A DNA stretch of 11,276 nt from Diplocarpon mali (Eukaryota; Ascomycota; Leotiomycetes; Helotiales; Drepanopezizaceae): assembly GCA_024741835.1 (NCBI GenBank), contig JAENRP010000631.1, positions 1-11,276 on the forward strand, written 5' to 3'. How positions within the stretch are numbered: position 1 is the first letter of the stretch; each line of letters starts with the position of its first letter. The notes under the pieces were generated by a model. It made no database searches, was not told the DNA's origin, and worked only from the letters and a program-made list of their open reading frames with translations. A program made the translations under genes and the position numbers. Below are positions 1 to 7,765 of the stretch, piece after piece.

Positions 1-302
1 TTGGCGGGCCGCGGGAAGGCACAAAGTCGAATGGGGGAGTGATAGAAAAGCATAGTGCAATTCTCAAACCTGTTCAAGAAAAGAATCAAGACGGAATATG
101 AGTATCGACCCGCGGCTGAAGGTTAAATGGTTGTTTTAGCGTAGGAAGTTACAATTGGTTGATGGTAAAATGAGATCGAGGTATGGAGAGTAGCAAGATA
201 CCTAAACCGAGATACTGTGATGAAAGGTATACCGGCAAGCCATTATGAGCTGCGTAAGTGTCGAATTCTTCAGAGTTGGCGAAGTCGGTGCTCGCCCCGG
301 GG

Positions 303-333
303 GTCGAGAGTCGAGAGTCGAGAATCGAGAGTC
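303..333. repeat. GTCGAGA short tandem repeat
   Basis: About four and a half copies of a 7-bp unit, GTCGAGA, with one interrupted copy (GAATCGA). It lies 47 bp outside the left LTR. Simple minisatellite; no function implied. Confidence 0.75.
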
Positions 334-375
334 TATAGAGCAGCCGCACCTGTGGACACTGCAGCCGGGCTTACA

Positions 376-380
376 GATGG
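376..380. repeat. Target-site duplication, left copy (GATGG)
   Basis: GATGG directly before the first base of the left LTR matches GATGG directly after the right LTR (2948-2952). A perfect 5-bp match at both independently defined LTR edges supports one insertion event. Confidence 0.85.
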
Positions 381-555
381 TGTTGGCATACAGGTCATGT
401 GACCAGACATATAATAAGGATGGCTTGGCAAAAATACTATGTTTATTCTACGCTCTTAGGGAATATCCTCGAGAGCAAGCTTTTATATACGACTATAATA
501 CAAGGTATTCGAGAAGCTGTAACTATGCGTATAATTACCTAATCTGATACTAATA
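381..555 (+). repeat. Left (5') LTR
   Basis: Begins TGTTGGCATACAGGTCA and ends TGATACTAATA. It aligns over its whole length with 2773-2947; my hand count gives roughly 31 substitutions and two 1-base gaps (about 82% identity). About two thirds of the substitutions are transitions and most of those put T or A in this copy, so it has been hit harder by C-to-T mutation than the right LTR. The normal CCAACA terminus has become CTAATA, which is two CpA-to-TpA changes. Confidence 0.88.
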
Positions 556-1899
556 CTGATTAGTAGTTGACCTTATACTTTAACTATAGAGCAGCTGAGT
601 AGCTAATTTGAAAGAGATGGAAGAGCAAGTTATATCGACTTGTACTTCTATGCTAATACTTAGTTCGACTCGCAAGTAACTATCTTGCCTGTTTGTATGC
701 GTTAACACCGCACTCTCTGCTAGCTTTAGAAAATACCTAAGCACCTAACGATTACGTATCGATGAAGATATGTTTGGGATCTCTGGGATGGGATAGGAAG
801 AAAATAACGATTCTTACTTATTTAAGAAAAGAAGATAATAGAATCAGTAGAGTCTGGTAAATGGCTATATAAAGAATTCGATACAAGCAACGAATTGTAT
901 ACGACTCGCCACTCGATTACGTTATTTATCAATTTCCGAATCTAGTTATATCGAACCAAATTCAAGTACGCCTAAGACGAGATCCTTCAAGATACGTTCT
1001 AAGGGGATTTTGAAGAATAGAATATAGCAACTTGTAATAAAGCATCGAAAGACGTTGAAGCTAAGTTATATAGCCACTTAATAACTCATAGAGTCTGCCT
1101 CAGTCGACCTAATAAAGAGTACGGCTTTGCTAAGAGATTCTGCAAAGTGCTAGATGAATAAGAGCTACGGCAATATGATAAAGAAGATCTGCAACGCCGA
1201 TAAATCAAGTTATAGGCTATAAGTTATAGCCTAGCTTAGAAATCAAAGACTATAATCAACAACCATAACCACTAGTACAATCAACGCCTACCCCTGCTTT
1301 TAATCTAATACAAGAGGAGACCTGTGGTAGAGACGTCAAGTTACGATCGACCTCTCGAACTTTTGGGAAAACTACATAAGTCTTTAACCACCCGACACCG
1401 ATTATAGTAGATAGAGGCGCTAGCAGTAGAGGCGACGACGACGACGATAATAATGATTATAGTAAGTTTCACAGCACATTGACACAGTTAGGGCTAGAAT
1501 CGGCTAACGTAGGAAGCATACCGCCTCTTAGCAAATAGCTTTCCTTCAACAGATAGATCGCGAGTCGTAGGCAGAAATCGACCTAGGTGAATCTTATATT
1601 AAGAGGACCGTATAAGTAGGAAGGTCTTCTGCCTTGTAATTATTCTTTAGCTTTGATTCGACAAGATTTGGCAGCATTGATCTCATCGACTTGATCGACC
1701 TATGCCTTGCTTCCGCCGTCATAAGAAGGAAAGGAACGATAATCGACACGGTTATATAACTAACAACGATAAACTCCCTCGATGAACAACCGATTCAGCT
1801 CAACTTGGAATTAACCTCAGCGAAATGTACTATAGCGAGAATATCAAGTGTAGCAGTAGGGTATAGAATATATTATACGTTAAACATAAGAAATTCTTC
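556..1899. other. Retrotransposon interior, degraded, no readable coding
   Basis: Leader and probable Gag N-terminal region of the LTR element. It is strongly TpA-rich with stops in every frame. One frame near 1021-1170 reads for about 45 codons without a stop and has protein-like composition, but I cannot match it to a domain. A short GAC-rich run occurs near 1432-1446. No reverse-transcriptase, integrase or protease motif was seen on either strand. Confidence 0.6.
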
Positions 1900-2660
1900 A
1901 GCCTTTGCGACTCTTGCCATCTCCCTTGAGAGCTATATATAAAAGCTTTTCCTTACATGCTAAAAGGCGCTACCAACGCATACTATAGCGATAAAATGGC
2001 GACATCTGACCTTCGACGAAATGATACTAACTATAAAGCACCATTTCGAAACTTGAGAGAACCGCAAGCTATATAACTATATAGAGAACTACATCATACT
2101 TGGGTATTATTGCAGAGAATACTAGAAAGACACGACTCAAGTGCTTAGAGATTCTACTACACAGATCAGCCCTTTGCCAACAAGCTCTAATGAACGCGTA
2201 CCCCTACGATGAAAACTTACAAGACCAAGTTCCTAGCACTTGCAGTAGTATCTCCCAGTGTCGACACGCTTTAATTAAGCTTGCAAGTACTTACGAAGGT
2301 ATTGCAAATCAACTAAGATCCGCTATAGGCACCTTGTACCGCGAGATTAAGTTGAAACAAGCTTTTCAGCCCCTTGCAATGTACAACTCGAATTCGAACG
2401 CGACCTTTGCTCCTGCCTTGAGCACCCCTTCCGAGTATCAATAAGACGCTGCTGCATATTATACGGACCGATCAGACCAGGGGAATAGAAGTTTCAGAGA
2501 TTATATAGGGAATTATACCCCCCGCGGCAGCAGCAGAGGTTTCAGAGGTTCTAGTCAAGGTTTTCGCAGAGAGAGAAACTTAAAGAAGTGCTGTATATTC
2601 GAATCGAAGGCTAAGGTGAGAGGTTATAAATTGACGGAAAATACGCTAGCAGAGCAATAG
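1900..2660 (+). pseudogene. Copia-type Gag remnant (frameshifted, multiple stops)
   Basis: Would have encoded the capsid/nucleocapsid protein of a fungal Ty1/copia retrotransposon, which packages the RNA in virus-like particles. In order I see: a KAFPYMLKG block near 1950; a TFDEM..HHFET segment near 2010-2055 with an in-frame TGA; a frame change around 2085; then a 114-codon open stretch (2100-2444) carrying GIIAEN, YPYDENLQDQV, SQCRHALIK and STYEG...LRSAIGT, the landmark order of this fungal Gag; a TAA at 2442; a basic G/R/S-rich stretch; and KKCCIF near 2588, where the zinc knuckle would start. The second and later knuckle residues are not intact. At least one frameshift and several stops make it non-functional. 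Family recognition rests on recalled motif order, not a search. The true N terminus lies somewhere in 556-1900 and is too decayed to place. Confidence 0.72.
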
Positions 2661-2772
2661 ATCTGCGAGGAGAATAGCGATCTGCGAAAAGGTTGAGCTG
2701 AATCCTATGGAATAGAATATTGTATATACGAAAAGTGGAGCAGAAGCCAAACCTCAAGGTAAATCTTGCCAG

Positions 2773-2947
2773 TGTCGGCAGATAGGTCAAATGACTAGTC
2801 ATATGACAAGGAGGGCTTTGCAAAAAATACTGTGTTTATTCTACGCTCTCGGAAATAGCCTCGAAAGCAAGCTTTTATACAAGAATATAGTACAACGTAT
2901 TCGAGAAGCTTCAACTGTGCGCACAGTCACCTAATGTGATACCAACA
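2773..2947 (+). repeat. Right (3') LTR
   Basis: Begins TGTCGGCAGATAGGTCA and ends TGATACCAACA, keeping the canonical CA end. Same length (175 bp) as the left LTR. It keeps several CA and TG dinucleotides that are TA in the left copy, so it is closer to the ancestral LTR. Confidence 0.88.
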
Positions 2948-2952
2948 GATGG
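2948..2952. repeat. Target-site duplication, right copy (GATGG)
   Basis: GATGG immediately after the terminal CA of the right LTR, identical to 376-380. Confidence 0.85.
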
Positions 2953-3250
2953 CTTATAATGCCATCAGCGCACGGGGTTTCAGAGGGGTAAGAGTGGGAC
3001 GGGTTAGGTCAGGATCAGTCACGGAGTTACAAACAAGCTGTGTTGCTAAAGGTTATGAAATGGTGCAATAGAAAGCTCATCATACGCTCTGCGCACAGTG
3101 TTCAACAGAGGGGAGAGTGGCAAGGGAGAGTTGGGGGCGGTAGGGGAAGGGCAAGGGCAAGGGCAAAGCTAGGGGCGATTGACGGAGAGTCGAGGGGGAA
3201 GAAGGGGAAATATTAGGAGGAGTGGTAGACGTCGTGGGTGTGTGGTGCGG
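2953..3250. other. Intergenic, purine/G-rich, no gene seen
   Basis: Composition turns sharply G-rich after the retrotransposon. From about 3110 to 3210 the + strand is a run of GGGGA, GGGCAA and GAGAG words, including three consecutive GGGCAA units near 3147-3165. No coding frame or known signal is supportable. Confidence 0.6.
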
Positions 3251-3389
3251 CGTGGAGTCAACACTCGCAAGCGAGAGCGGGCTCTATGGTCAGAGCTCGC
3301 TTACGAGCTTTGTGATGTGGTAGTGCTCGAACCCGAGATACTCCTATGCTAGCCACGTTGGCCTTGGGAAAAAGTGTCTGCTCGAGTGA

Positions 3390-3722
3390 GAAGCACAGCA
3401 ACTTCCTATAGAGTTGCAAGCCGTCGAGTGGCTCGATGCCGCACGTTCTACGAGAGGTTGGTACTTGTTGCTGGTACGGATCAACCGCTCCCTTCGTCAG
3501 GTGGTACGAGTTGATATGCCCCAACTTTTCGATGCTTTCAGGCGGGCCAGAGCTAGCTTATTGCTTTCCAAACCCGCCTTGTGTCTCGATGACTTGTTTA
3601 GATGTACTGTCTTGCAGTATCCTCTGTCTCACCAAAAACATGCTATGGAAGTCAAAAACTGGTATCATCGCGCTCAATACCAGGCCGAGAAGTTTGGTGT
3701 GAGCAGCAGGAGATTTCTCTAG
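3390..3722 (+). pseudogene. Decayed coding block, unidentified
   Basis: An open stretch of about 110 codons after a TGA at 3387, with no good ATG at its start (the first candidate, at 3414, is TTG). It ends in TAG at 3720-3722. The product has balanced, non-repetitive composition, for example VEWLDAARS, WYLLLVRINRSL and MEVKNWYHRAQYQ, unlike the low-complexity random frames elsewhere. Upstream, another frame reads NTRKRERALWSEL...ELCDVVVLEPEIL until a TAG near 3346, so a frameshift plus stops could have broken one longer gene, perhaps a transposon protein. I do not recognise the family. It could also be chance. Confidence 0.3.
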
Positions 3723-3790
3723 GGGGGCGATCATCGATCGGAGAAGCAGAATCTGGTCTTGTCGGAGGTACGTGACAAGTCATGCCTTCG

Positions 3791-3834
3791 GATCCGACAA
3801 CCGGTCTGGAAGCAAAACGACCGGTTCCTGGATC
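3791..3834. repeat. 44-bp inverted repeat (hairpin)
   Basis: GATCC-gac-AACCGGTC, a 12-base loop, then GACCGGTT-cct-GGATC. Eight inner and five outer base pairs are perfect, separated by a symmetric 3-base internal mismatch. Seen directly; function unknown. It may be a relic of a transposon end or simple chance palindromy. Confidence 0.6.
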
Positions 3835-4640
3835 AAATGAGCTTTCCCTCACGATCGCTACCTAGATTGCCACACTTGCTTATTGCGGCTGCGGCCACGC
3901 TAGGTGAGAGTCGCTCCTCAGGTACTCTTCCAACTGCCGAGGAGAGTCGCTGATTTTGCTACTGCGCAGGAGAGTTGGCAGCTTCTCGAAGCAAGCAGGT
4001 CCTAAAATGTCGCGGGCAAATAAAAGGCTGCGATAGATTCGAGTATGAAACGTCGCTTGAGTAAGGTATGCTATACGTATCGCGATTCTGGGAGGTGGGT
4101 TTCCAGACTCCATGTTACTGATCGACTGAGAAGTCATCACCTTTTTTTTTTTTTCGAGGCGAGATTTTCGATACGCAGATATAACTTGGAGACTTCTCCG
4201 GCGCACTCTACGTGCTATGGCTAGTTTGAACCAGATCCAACTGCGATATTGGAGAGGAGCAAAATAGCTGTCAAGGAATCGAGTTGATACTAAGTACTGG
4301 CATGGTAAAAAAGGACCTTTGACCTCACCTCCATGTCACGTAAGCTGCTGGCTATCCACGTCAATTGACCTGGGATGTGGGGGTGCAAGACATAAATCAT
4401 CTAGACTTGGCTGGATGGTGCGTTGATGAAATCTCAAGTAGCCTCATTGTTTCAGGCGACTCGAGCAGACTTGGGCACGGCGATGATAAGAGGTTTCGAT
4501 AGTCAGAAAGTGGGAAGATATCCAGGAGGAAAAGGAGGTGCGCGAACCGGGCTCGAGCAAGAACGGCTGTATTCCAGCGAGCGACCCAGGCCTGCCCTGC
4601 AGATTAGGCCTGGCTCAAGTCCACAGCCCTTGCTCAGATC
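3835..4640. other. Intergenic, no confident gene
   Basis: Mixed composition, with short overlapping frames on both strands and no recognisable motif. Contains a 13-T homopolymer at 4142-4154 and a repeated GAGAGTCGCT word (3905-3914 and 3942-3951). The final part leads into the CACGTG-containing upstream region of gene 1. Confidence 0.5.
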
Positions 4641-4648
4641 AACAGACC

Positions 4649-4827
4649 CACGTGACGCCCCTATTTTTTACGCGAGAGCTTGAGTATGGTCAGGAAACGC
4701 TCACCCCATCGCACTGCTGGCCGAGCCTCTGGTATTTCGGCTTCGTGCGTGCGAACTCAGGCACGAGATACAGTTGAGATGCCTGGACCTCCGCAGCCGG
4801 GATCCCGCCACGTGCCCCCGACACGTG
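4649..4827. promoter_or_regulatory. Three CACGTG E-box palindromes upstream of gene 1
   Basis: CACGTG occurs at 4649-4654, 4809-4814 and 4822-4827, the last two only 7 bp apart. CACGTG is the core site of several fungal bHLH and bHLH-zip regulators (Cbf1 and Pho4/NUC-1 types). They lie 186-364 bp before the chosen ATG at 5013, a plausible promoter distance. Binding is inference; the motif is short and palindromic. Confidence 0.4.
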
Positions 4828-5012
4828 CCCAGGTCATGCGGGTACCTCGTCACATTCTGCCTCGGACCCCGTCACGCAAAGCCCGACACCAGGATCACCG
4901 CCATCACTTTTCCCGCGTCCTTGCGCATCAAGACTTTTTTCACCGGAATCCCCCTCGCTATCGACGATTCAACAGAAAAGAAGCTGATCCCGAGAGGCGC
5001 AGCTCCGCAAGC

Positions 5013-5945
5013 ATGCAAGCAAACGATGCGCACAACGGCGCGTCGCGGAAGCGCTCAGGGCAGAATCCTCCGCCGAAATACTCGCGCATGCAGCAGTCCA
5101 CGAAATCGGCCATCAAGAAGTTCGGCCCCTTCCTGCTCACCGGCCTGGCGGCCGTCGCCGAACACCACTGGCTCAAGAGGGAAGAGAGCCACCACTCCAA
5201 GGAAAACAGCCACGCTGCCGATCGAGAGCCTCCTGACGAGCGGCGCCCGAGATCCAGATCCGAGCTTCGACATCTGGAGGACGAGATCGCAGACCTGAGG
5301 AGGGAGTTGAAGGGCAAAGAGCGGCAGGCGCACGTCGAAGAGGAGCGCCCGCCGCCCGCGAGCTGGAGCGCGAGACCCCCTCCTCTGGCGCGAGACGCTG
5401 GATCGCTGCACGAGCAGACGACCTTCTCCGCGCCGACGTACGAGGAGATGCCGTTTGCACCGACGCCGCCGCTCTCGTTCCCCGCGCCGTTCTCGGGAGT
5501 CCGATCTCCTGCTGCCCGAGGATGGGAGTCTGTGGAGTATCCCAGTTCGTCCGGTGACGACTCCGACGACGAGCGGGCGATGCACCAGCGGCGCCCGAGT
5601 CCTCGCAAGCGCCGCCATCGACGCTCTTCGGTCCCTAGACGCCCCGACACCGCCGGCAATCTGCTCCAGGCGGGAAAGGTCGCGGCTGTCGCAGGCCTGG
5701 TCGAGACGCTCCACGTCAACGACGGGAAGGGAGACTGGATCGGGCCGAAGGGGCTGCGGGTTGGGACGACGGCCGCAGCGTCGTTCGGCGCGACGTACCT
5801 GAGAGACAGAGACGCGGAGGAGTACCCGATGAGAGAGGTGCTTGCCGATGTTGGGACTGGGGTGTTGGTCAGCCGGCTGGTGTATGGGAGGGCAGTGGAG
5901 AAGCTGAACCGAGCTAGGAAGAGGAGGTGGAGTCACCGGTACTGA
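5013..5945 (+). CDS. Uncharacterised basic fungal protein with coiled coil and conserved C-terminal module
   Basis: A 310-residue protein, no introns needed. I chose the ATG at 5013 because it has A at -3, because the sequence before it (T-rich tracts, then CATCAAG and CAACAG words) reads like a fungal 5' leader, and because the coherent protein starts here. The frame is open further upstream to a TTG at 4680, but that part is compositionally random. From the new start: a TKSAIKKFGPFLLTGLAAVAEHHW segment at about 30-53, amphipathic or weakly hydrophobic and too short to be a confident membrane span; charged heptads at 83-105 (LEDEIADLRREL), a short coiled coil; a Pro/Ser-rich linker; an acidic patch GDDSDDE at 181-187; a basic PRKRRHRR...PRR stretch at 197-210, which resembles a bipartite nuclear signal; and a compact module at 213-300 (GKVAAVAGLVE...W.GPKGLRVGTTAAASFGA...VLADVGTGVLVSRLV). 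Similar Ala/Gly-rich C-terminal modules with a W.G.KG.R motif occur in uncharacterised Pezizomycotina proteins; that is recall, not a search. Function unknown; a nuclear or structural role is a guess. Confidence 0.72.
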   Translation: MQANDAHNGASRKRSGQNPPPKYSRMQQSTKSAIKKFGPFLLTGLAAVAEHHWLKREESHHSKENSHAADREPPDERRPRSRSELRHLEDEIADLRRELKGKERQAHVEEERPPPASWSARPPPLARDAGSLHEQTTFSAPTYEEMPFAPTPPLSFPAPFSGVRSPAARGWESVEYPSSSGDDSDDERAMHQRRPSPRKRRHRRSSVPRRPDTAGNLLQAGKVAAVAGLVETLHVNDGKGDWIGPKGLRVGTTAAASFGATYLRDRDAEEYPMREVLADVGTGVLVSRLVYGRAVEKLNRARKRRWSHRY

Positions 5946-6660
5946 GTTGTCGACGGGCTGTTTGGCTGTGTGCAGGACTCTGGTCTTTGGTCTTGGCCTT
6001 GGTTCTGAGGGCTGGGATAGCCGCCCCGGCGTCGGTGCGCATGTGCTGGTGATTTGGACAGGCGGTTTGATGATTCCGCTCATGGCTCATGCTTGATGGG
6101 CGATGTGATAGGGGCGTCTCCTGTTTTTCGTCGTCTGCCAGTTTTGCCCGGTTCATGTTGGTCCCTAGCTAGTTCTGCTCGGTTCGCGTGTTGATGCTTA
6201 CGCGAGTCAACAGAGGAAATCCCATCCTCGTTTGCCCGCTCCAATTGAATTCTCACCACACCGAACGGCGCATACTCAAGCGACCTACTCCTGATCGTGT
6301 CTCTACCGCTTCCCCCTCTCCAGCATCTATCCCATCCTTTCCACCCTCCCCCCGGGCCCACTCCCCTTGCCCGGCCCCGTGACTCCCGCACGCGCGCCGA
6401 CCGCCGGCCCCCGTGCCCTCTCCACCTGGCATTGCAGCCCCGTGACTCGGCCCTCCCAAGTCGCGCTCCTCACGCGCCTCCATCAGCTCCCGCGGCTCTT
6501 CGCACCGCGCTGCGTCTCACTGCTGCGCCTACCGCGTTGACAACCTGGAAAGCAGAAGGCGGCTGGCTCTTGGAGCTCGGTCTCCTGGGACTGGGGGCTT
6601 CTGTGGAGAGATGTGGATTTCTCGAGGGATAGGTCGATATCAAAGGGGGAGATGATAGCT
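5946..6660. other. Downstream of gene 1, no confident gene
   Basis: Contains the 3' untranslated region of gene 1 and then C-rich sequence (6290-6500) rich in CCCC and CCGG words. A + strand frame at 6297-6632 is open but its Pro/Arg/Ala-rich composition follows directly from C-rich DNA, and it has no homologue I recognise. No intron-bearing gene model could be supported. Confidence 0.5.
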
Positions 6661-6664
6661 TGTT

Positions 6665-6700
6665 AGGTTAATTTTTGTATATTTATATCTGCATAAATCA
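6665..6700 (+). terminator. Candidate 3'-end / polyadenylation region
   Basis: An isolated AT-rich patch (GGTTAATTTTTGTATATTT followed by ATATCTGCATAAATCA) in GC-rich surroundings. Fungal 3' ends commonly show TATATA- and TTTTTGTAT-like efficiency elements followed by an A-rich word. It is on the gene 1 strand but about 720 bp beyond its stop, a long 3' UTR, so it may instead end an unrecognised transcript. Confidence 0.3.
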
Positions 6701-7041
6701 GTTGGAGACAAGGCGAGGCGCTTTCTTGTCCGCGCTAGGGAAGCGGGTTTTGAATTAGGTGAGTCCGGTTTTTGGTGAGCAGTATTCGCCGCAGCTTTGG
6801 CATGAGCTCAGAGCAGGCCATGGTGCTGAATAACAGAGGTTGAGCACAGAAGAGGGCCGAGGAAGTCGTCGCTTGTGTGTCGTTGGCTTGGTGGTTTGAC
6901 TGCGCCTCGGTGCCGGTGGCAGAATGCACATCGGGTAGTCCTGTGGCTGAGTCGGGGGGTGTTGTTGTCGGTATCAAAGGGGGGGGGTGAGGCATAATCC
7001 AAATAGAGGTTCCTGTATATGTATTCGGTTGTGTCTAATCT
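6701..7041. other. Intergenic, no gene seen
   Basis: G/T-rich on the + strand, including a GGTATCAAAGGGGGGGGTGA segment near 6969-6988. Open frames on the minus strand are short, overlapping and Pro/Thr-rich. Nothing recognisable. Confidence 0.5.
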
Positions 7042-7110
7042 GTAGGTAGAATGGCCTCAAGGCCATTATATGCTACTCGCCAAGGCTAGTGCCAAGGCTA
7101 GGCTACCTAC
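7042..7110. repeat. Nested palindromes and a short direct repeat
   Basis: Outer arms GTAGGTA (7042-7048) and TACCTAC (7104-7110) are exact inverted repeats. Inside is a perfect 7-bp stem with TCAA loop, AATGGCC-TCAA-GGCCATT (7050-7067), then two tandem near-copies of GCCAAGGCTAG (7079-7101). It resembles the ends of small inverted-repeat elements, but no target duplication could be assigned. Confidence 0.45.
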
Positions 7111-7283
7111 ATCATATGCCCACGTGACTACTACTTGACTTGCATATGCATTCATTCCTACAGTACTACCTAATCAGACTTCATGATTGCAAGTATAGAG
7201 ATTCTGGTAGAACGAGGGCTTTGAGTGGAGATAGTGACGTGCTACTAACCCTCGGGCCAGGCTCTGAGCTGTGAATGAACAAA

Positions 7284-7363
7284 GTCTCAGGATCTTTATC
7301 TGAGCATTAGCATCCCTAGGATTAATGCTAGGCTGAGACATAACTTGTACTCACACAAAGATC
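7284..7363. repeat. Interleaved inverted repeats
   Basis: Three exact 7-bp arm pairs: GTCTCAG (7284-7290) with CTGAGAC (7333-7339); GATCTTT (7291-7297) with AAAGATC (7357-7363); and AGCATTA (7303-7309) with TAATGCT (7323-7329). The third nests inside the first; the second crosses the first, giving a pseudoknot-like arrangement if transcribed. It sits at the 5' edge of the broken frame that follows. Confidence 0.45.
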
Positions 7364-7765
7364 AGAACCATATCTTTGGAGAAGAATACCATACGAGAGA
7401 AACTTGCTCTTGAAAAGAAAAGGGGGGAGGTAGTAGAGCTACTTGATGACTAGCGCTTGAGTGAACTGTTGGAGTCCTATCAATTCCACTTCAGCGATCT
7501 GGTAAAAGTAAATCCAGATCAAACGACAGCTAGAGAACTGTAGGCCCTCTTTCACACTGGAAAATTCCATTGGATAATGGTAGATGAGATCGCAAGTAAG
7601 AGTGCTTGTTCAAATCTTAAGAGATCTAGCACAGGCAGACCTACAGGCGAAGCAGCTACGAATGAGTCTGAAATGTCAAATGGGGTAGATTATGCGCCCG
7701 TATTGTGCATCTACACCTTGTATCTCAAGAGTCAATGGACATTGGTAATACTTGGGAATTCATAG
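7337..7765 (+). pseudogene. Unidentified gene remnant with two TAG stops
   Basis: One frame runs from just after a TGA (7334-7336) to the TAA at 7763-7765, 143 codons, interrupted only by TAG at 7451-7453 and TAG at 7541-7543. The product is protein-like: a charged, coiled-coil-like first part (TIREKLALEKKRGEVVELL, then SELLESYQFHFSDLVKVN) followed by FHTGKFHWIMVDEI and a Ser/Thr-rich tail. Both stops fit CAG-to-TAG, i.e. CpA-to-TpA, the preferred RIP change. No ATG precedes the first stop in this segment, so the 5' part is missing or lies across a splice or frameshift. I do not recognise the family; an accessory or transposon-associated gene is possible. The second stop could instead be followed by a short real ORF from ATG 7577, but that is less likely. 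Confidence 0.4.

Larger units (their letters stand above)
1..380. other. Left flank, no gene seen
   Basis: No supportable gene. Short frames exist on both strands but overlap each other and show no recognisable motif. The one structure is a tandem repeat of the 7-mer GTCGAGA at 303-333, about four copies with one A-for-G change. The last five bases before the LTR (GATGG, 376-380) are the left target-site duplication of the retrotransposon that follows. Confidence 0.6.
381..2947 (+). mobile_element. Gag-only Ty1/copia-type LTR retrotransposon, RIP-degraded
   Basis: A complete LTR-bounded element of 2567 bp. Direct evidence: two 175-bp direct repeats (381-555 and 2773-2947) align end to end; the outer ends carry the TG...CA inverted termini of LTRs (TGTYGG / CCAACA); and identical 5-bp sequences, GATGG, flank both sides (376-380 and 2948-2952), the duplication size copia-type integrases leave. 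The interior (556-2772) shows only a broken copia-type Gag near its 3' end. Full fungal copia elements are about 5-6 kb and carry protease, integrase and reverse transcriptase after Gag; here the right LTR starts about 110 bp after the zinc-knuckle remnant, so pol is absent. Sequence is TpA-rich and full of stops, as expected after RIP. No clear polypurine tract precedes the right LTR and I could not assign the primer-binding site just after 555. It could be a non-autonomous family mobilised in trans or a one-off internal deletion; the sequence alone cannot decide. Confidence 0.88.

Noticed and set aside
303..333. Possible CRISPR-like or regulatory repeat
   Set aside because: Units are 7 bp with no spacers; it is simple tandem duplication.
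4142..4154. Poly-T run as the poly(A) tail of a minus-strand LINE or SINE
   Set aside because: No element body or flanking target duplication could be recognised next to it; T-runs of this length occur by slippage.
4680..5012. N-terminal extension of gene 1 from TTG 4680 (or ATG 4686)
   Set aside because: Composition is random and Arg/His/Pro-rich, it covers the CACGTG sites and leader-like T-tracts, and nuclear fungal genes do not normally start at TTG.
4958..6083. Minus-strand frames overlapping gene 1 (253 and 342 codons)
   Set aside because: Ser/Arg-rich mirror frames of a GC-rich gene with no motif. The + strand frame has a good start context and a structured C-terminal module.
6297..6632. 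+ strand 111-codon frame downstream of gene 1
   Set aside because: Pro/Ala/Arg-rich as dictated by C-rich DNA, with no conserved motif.
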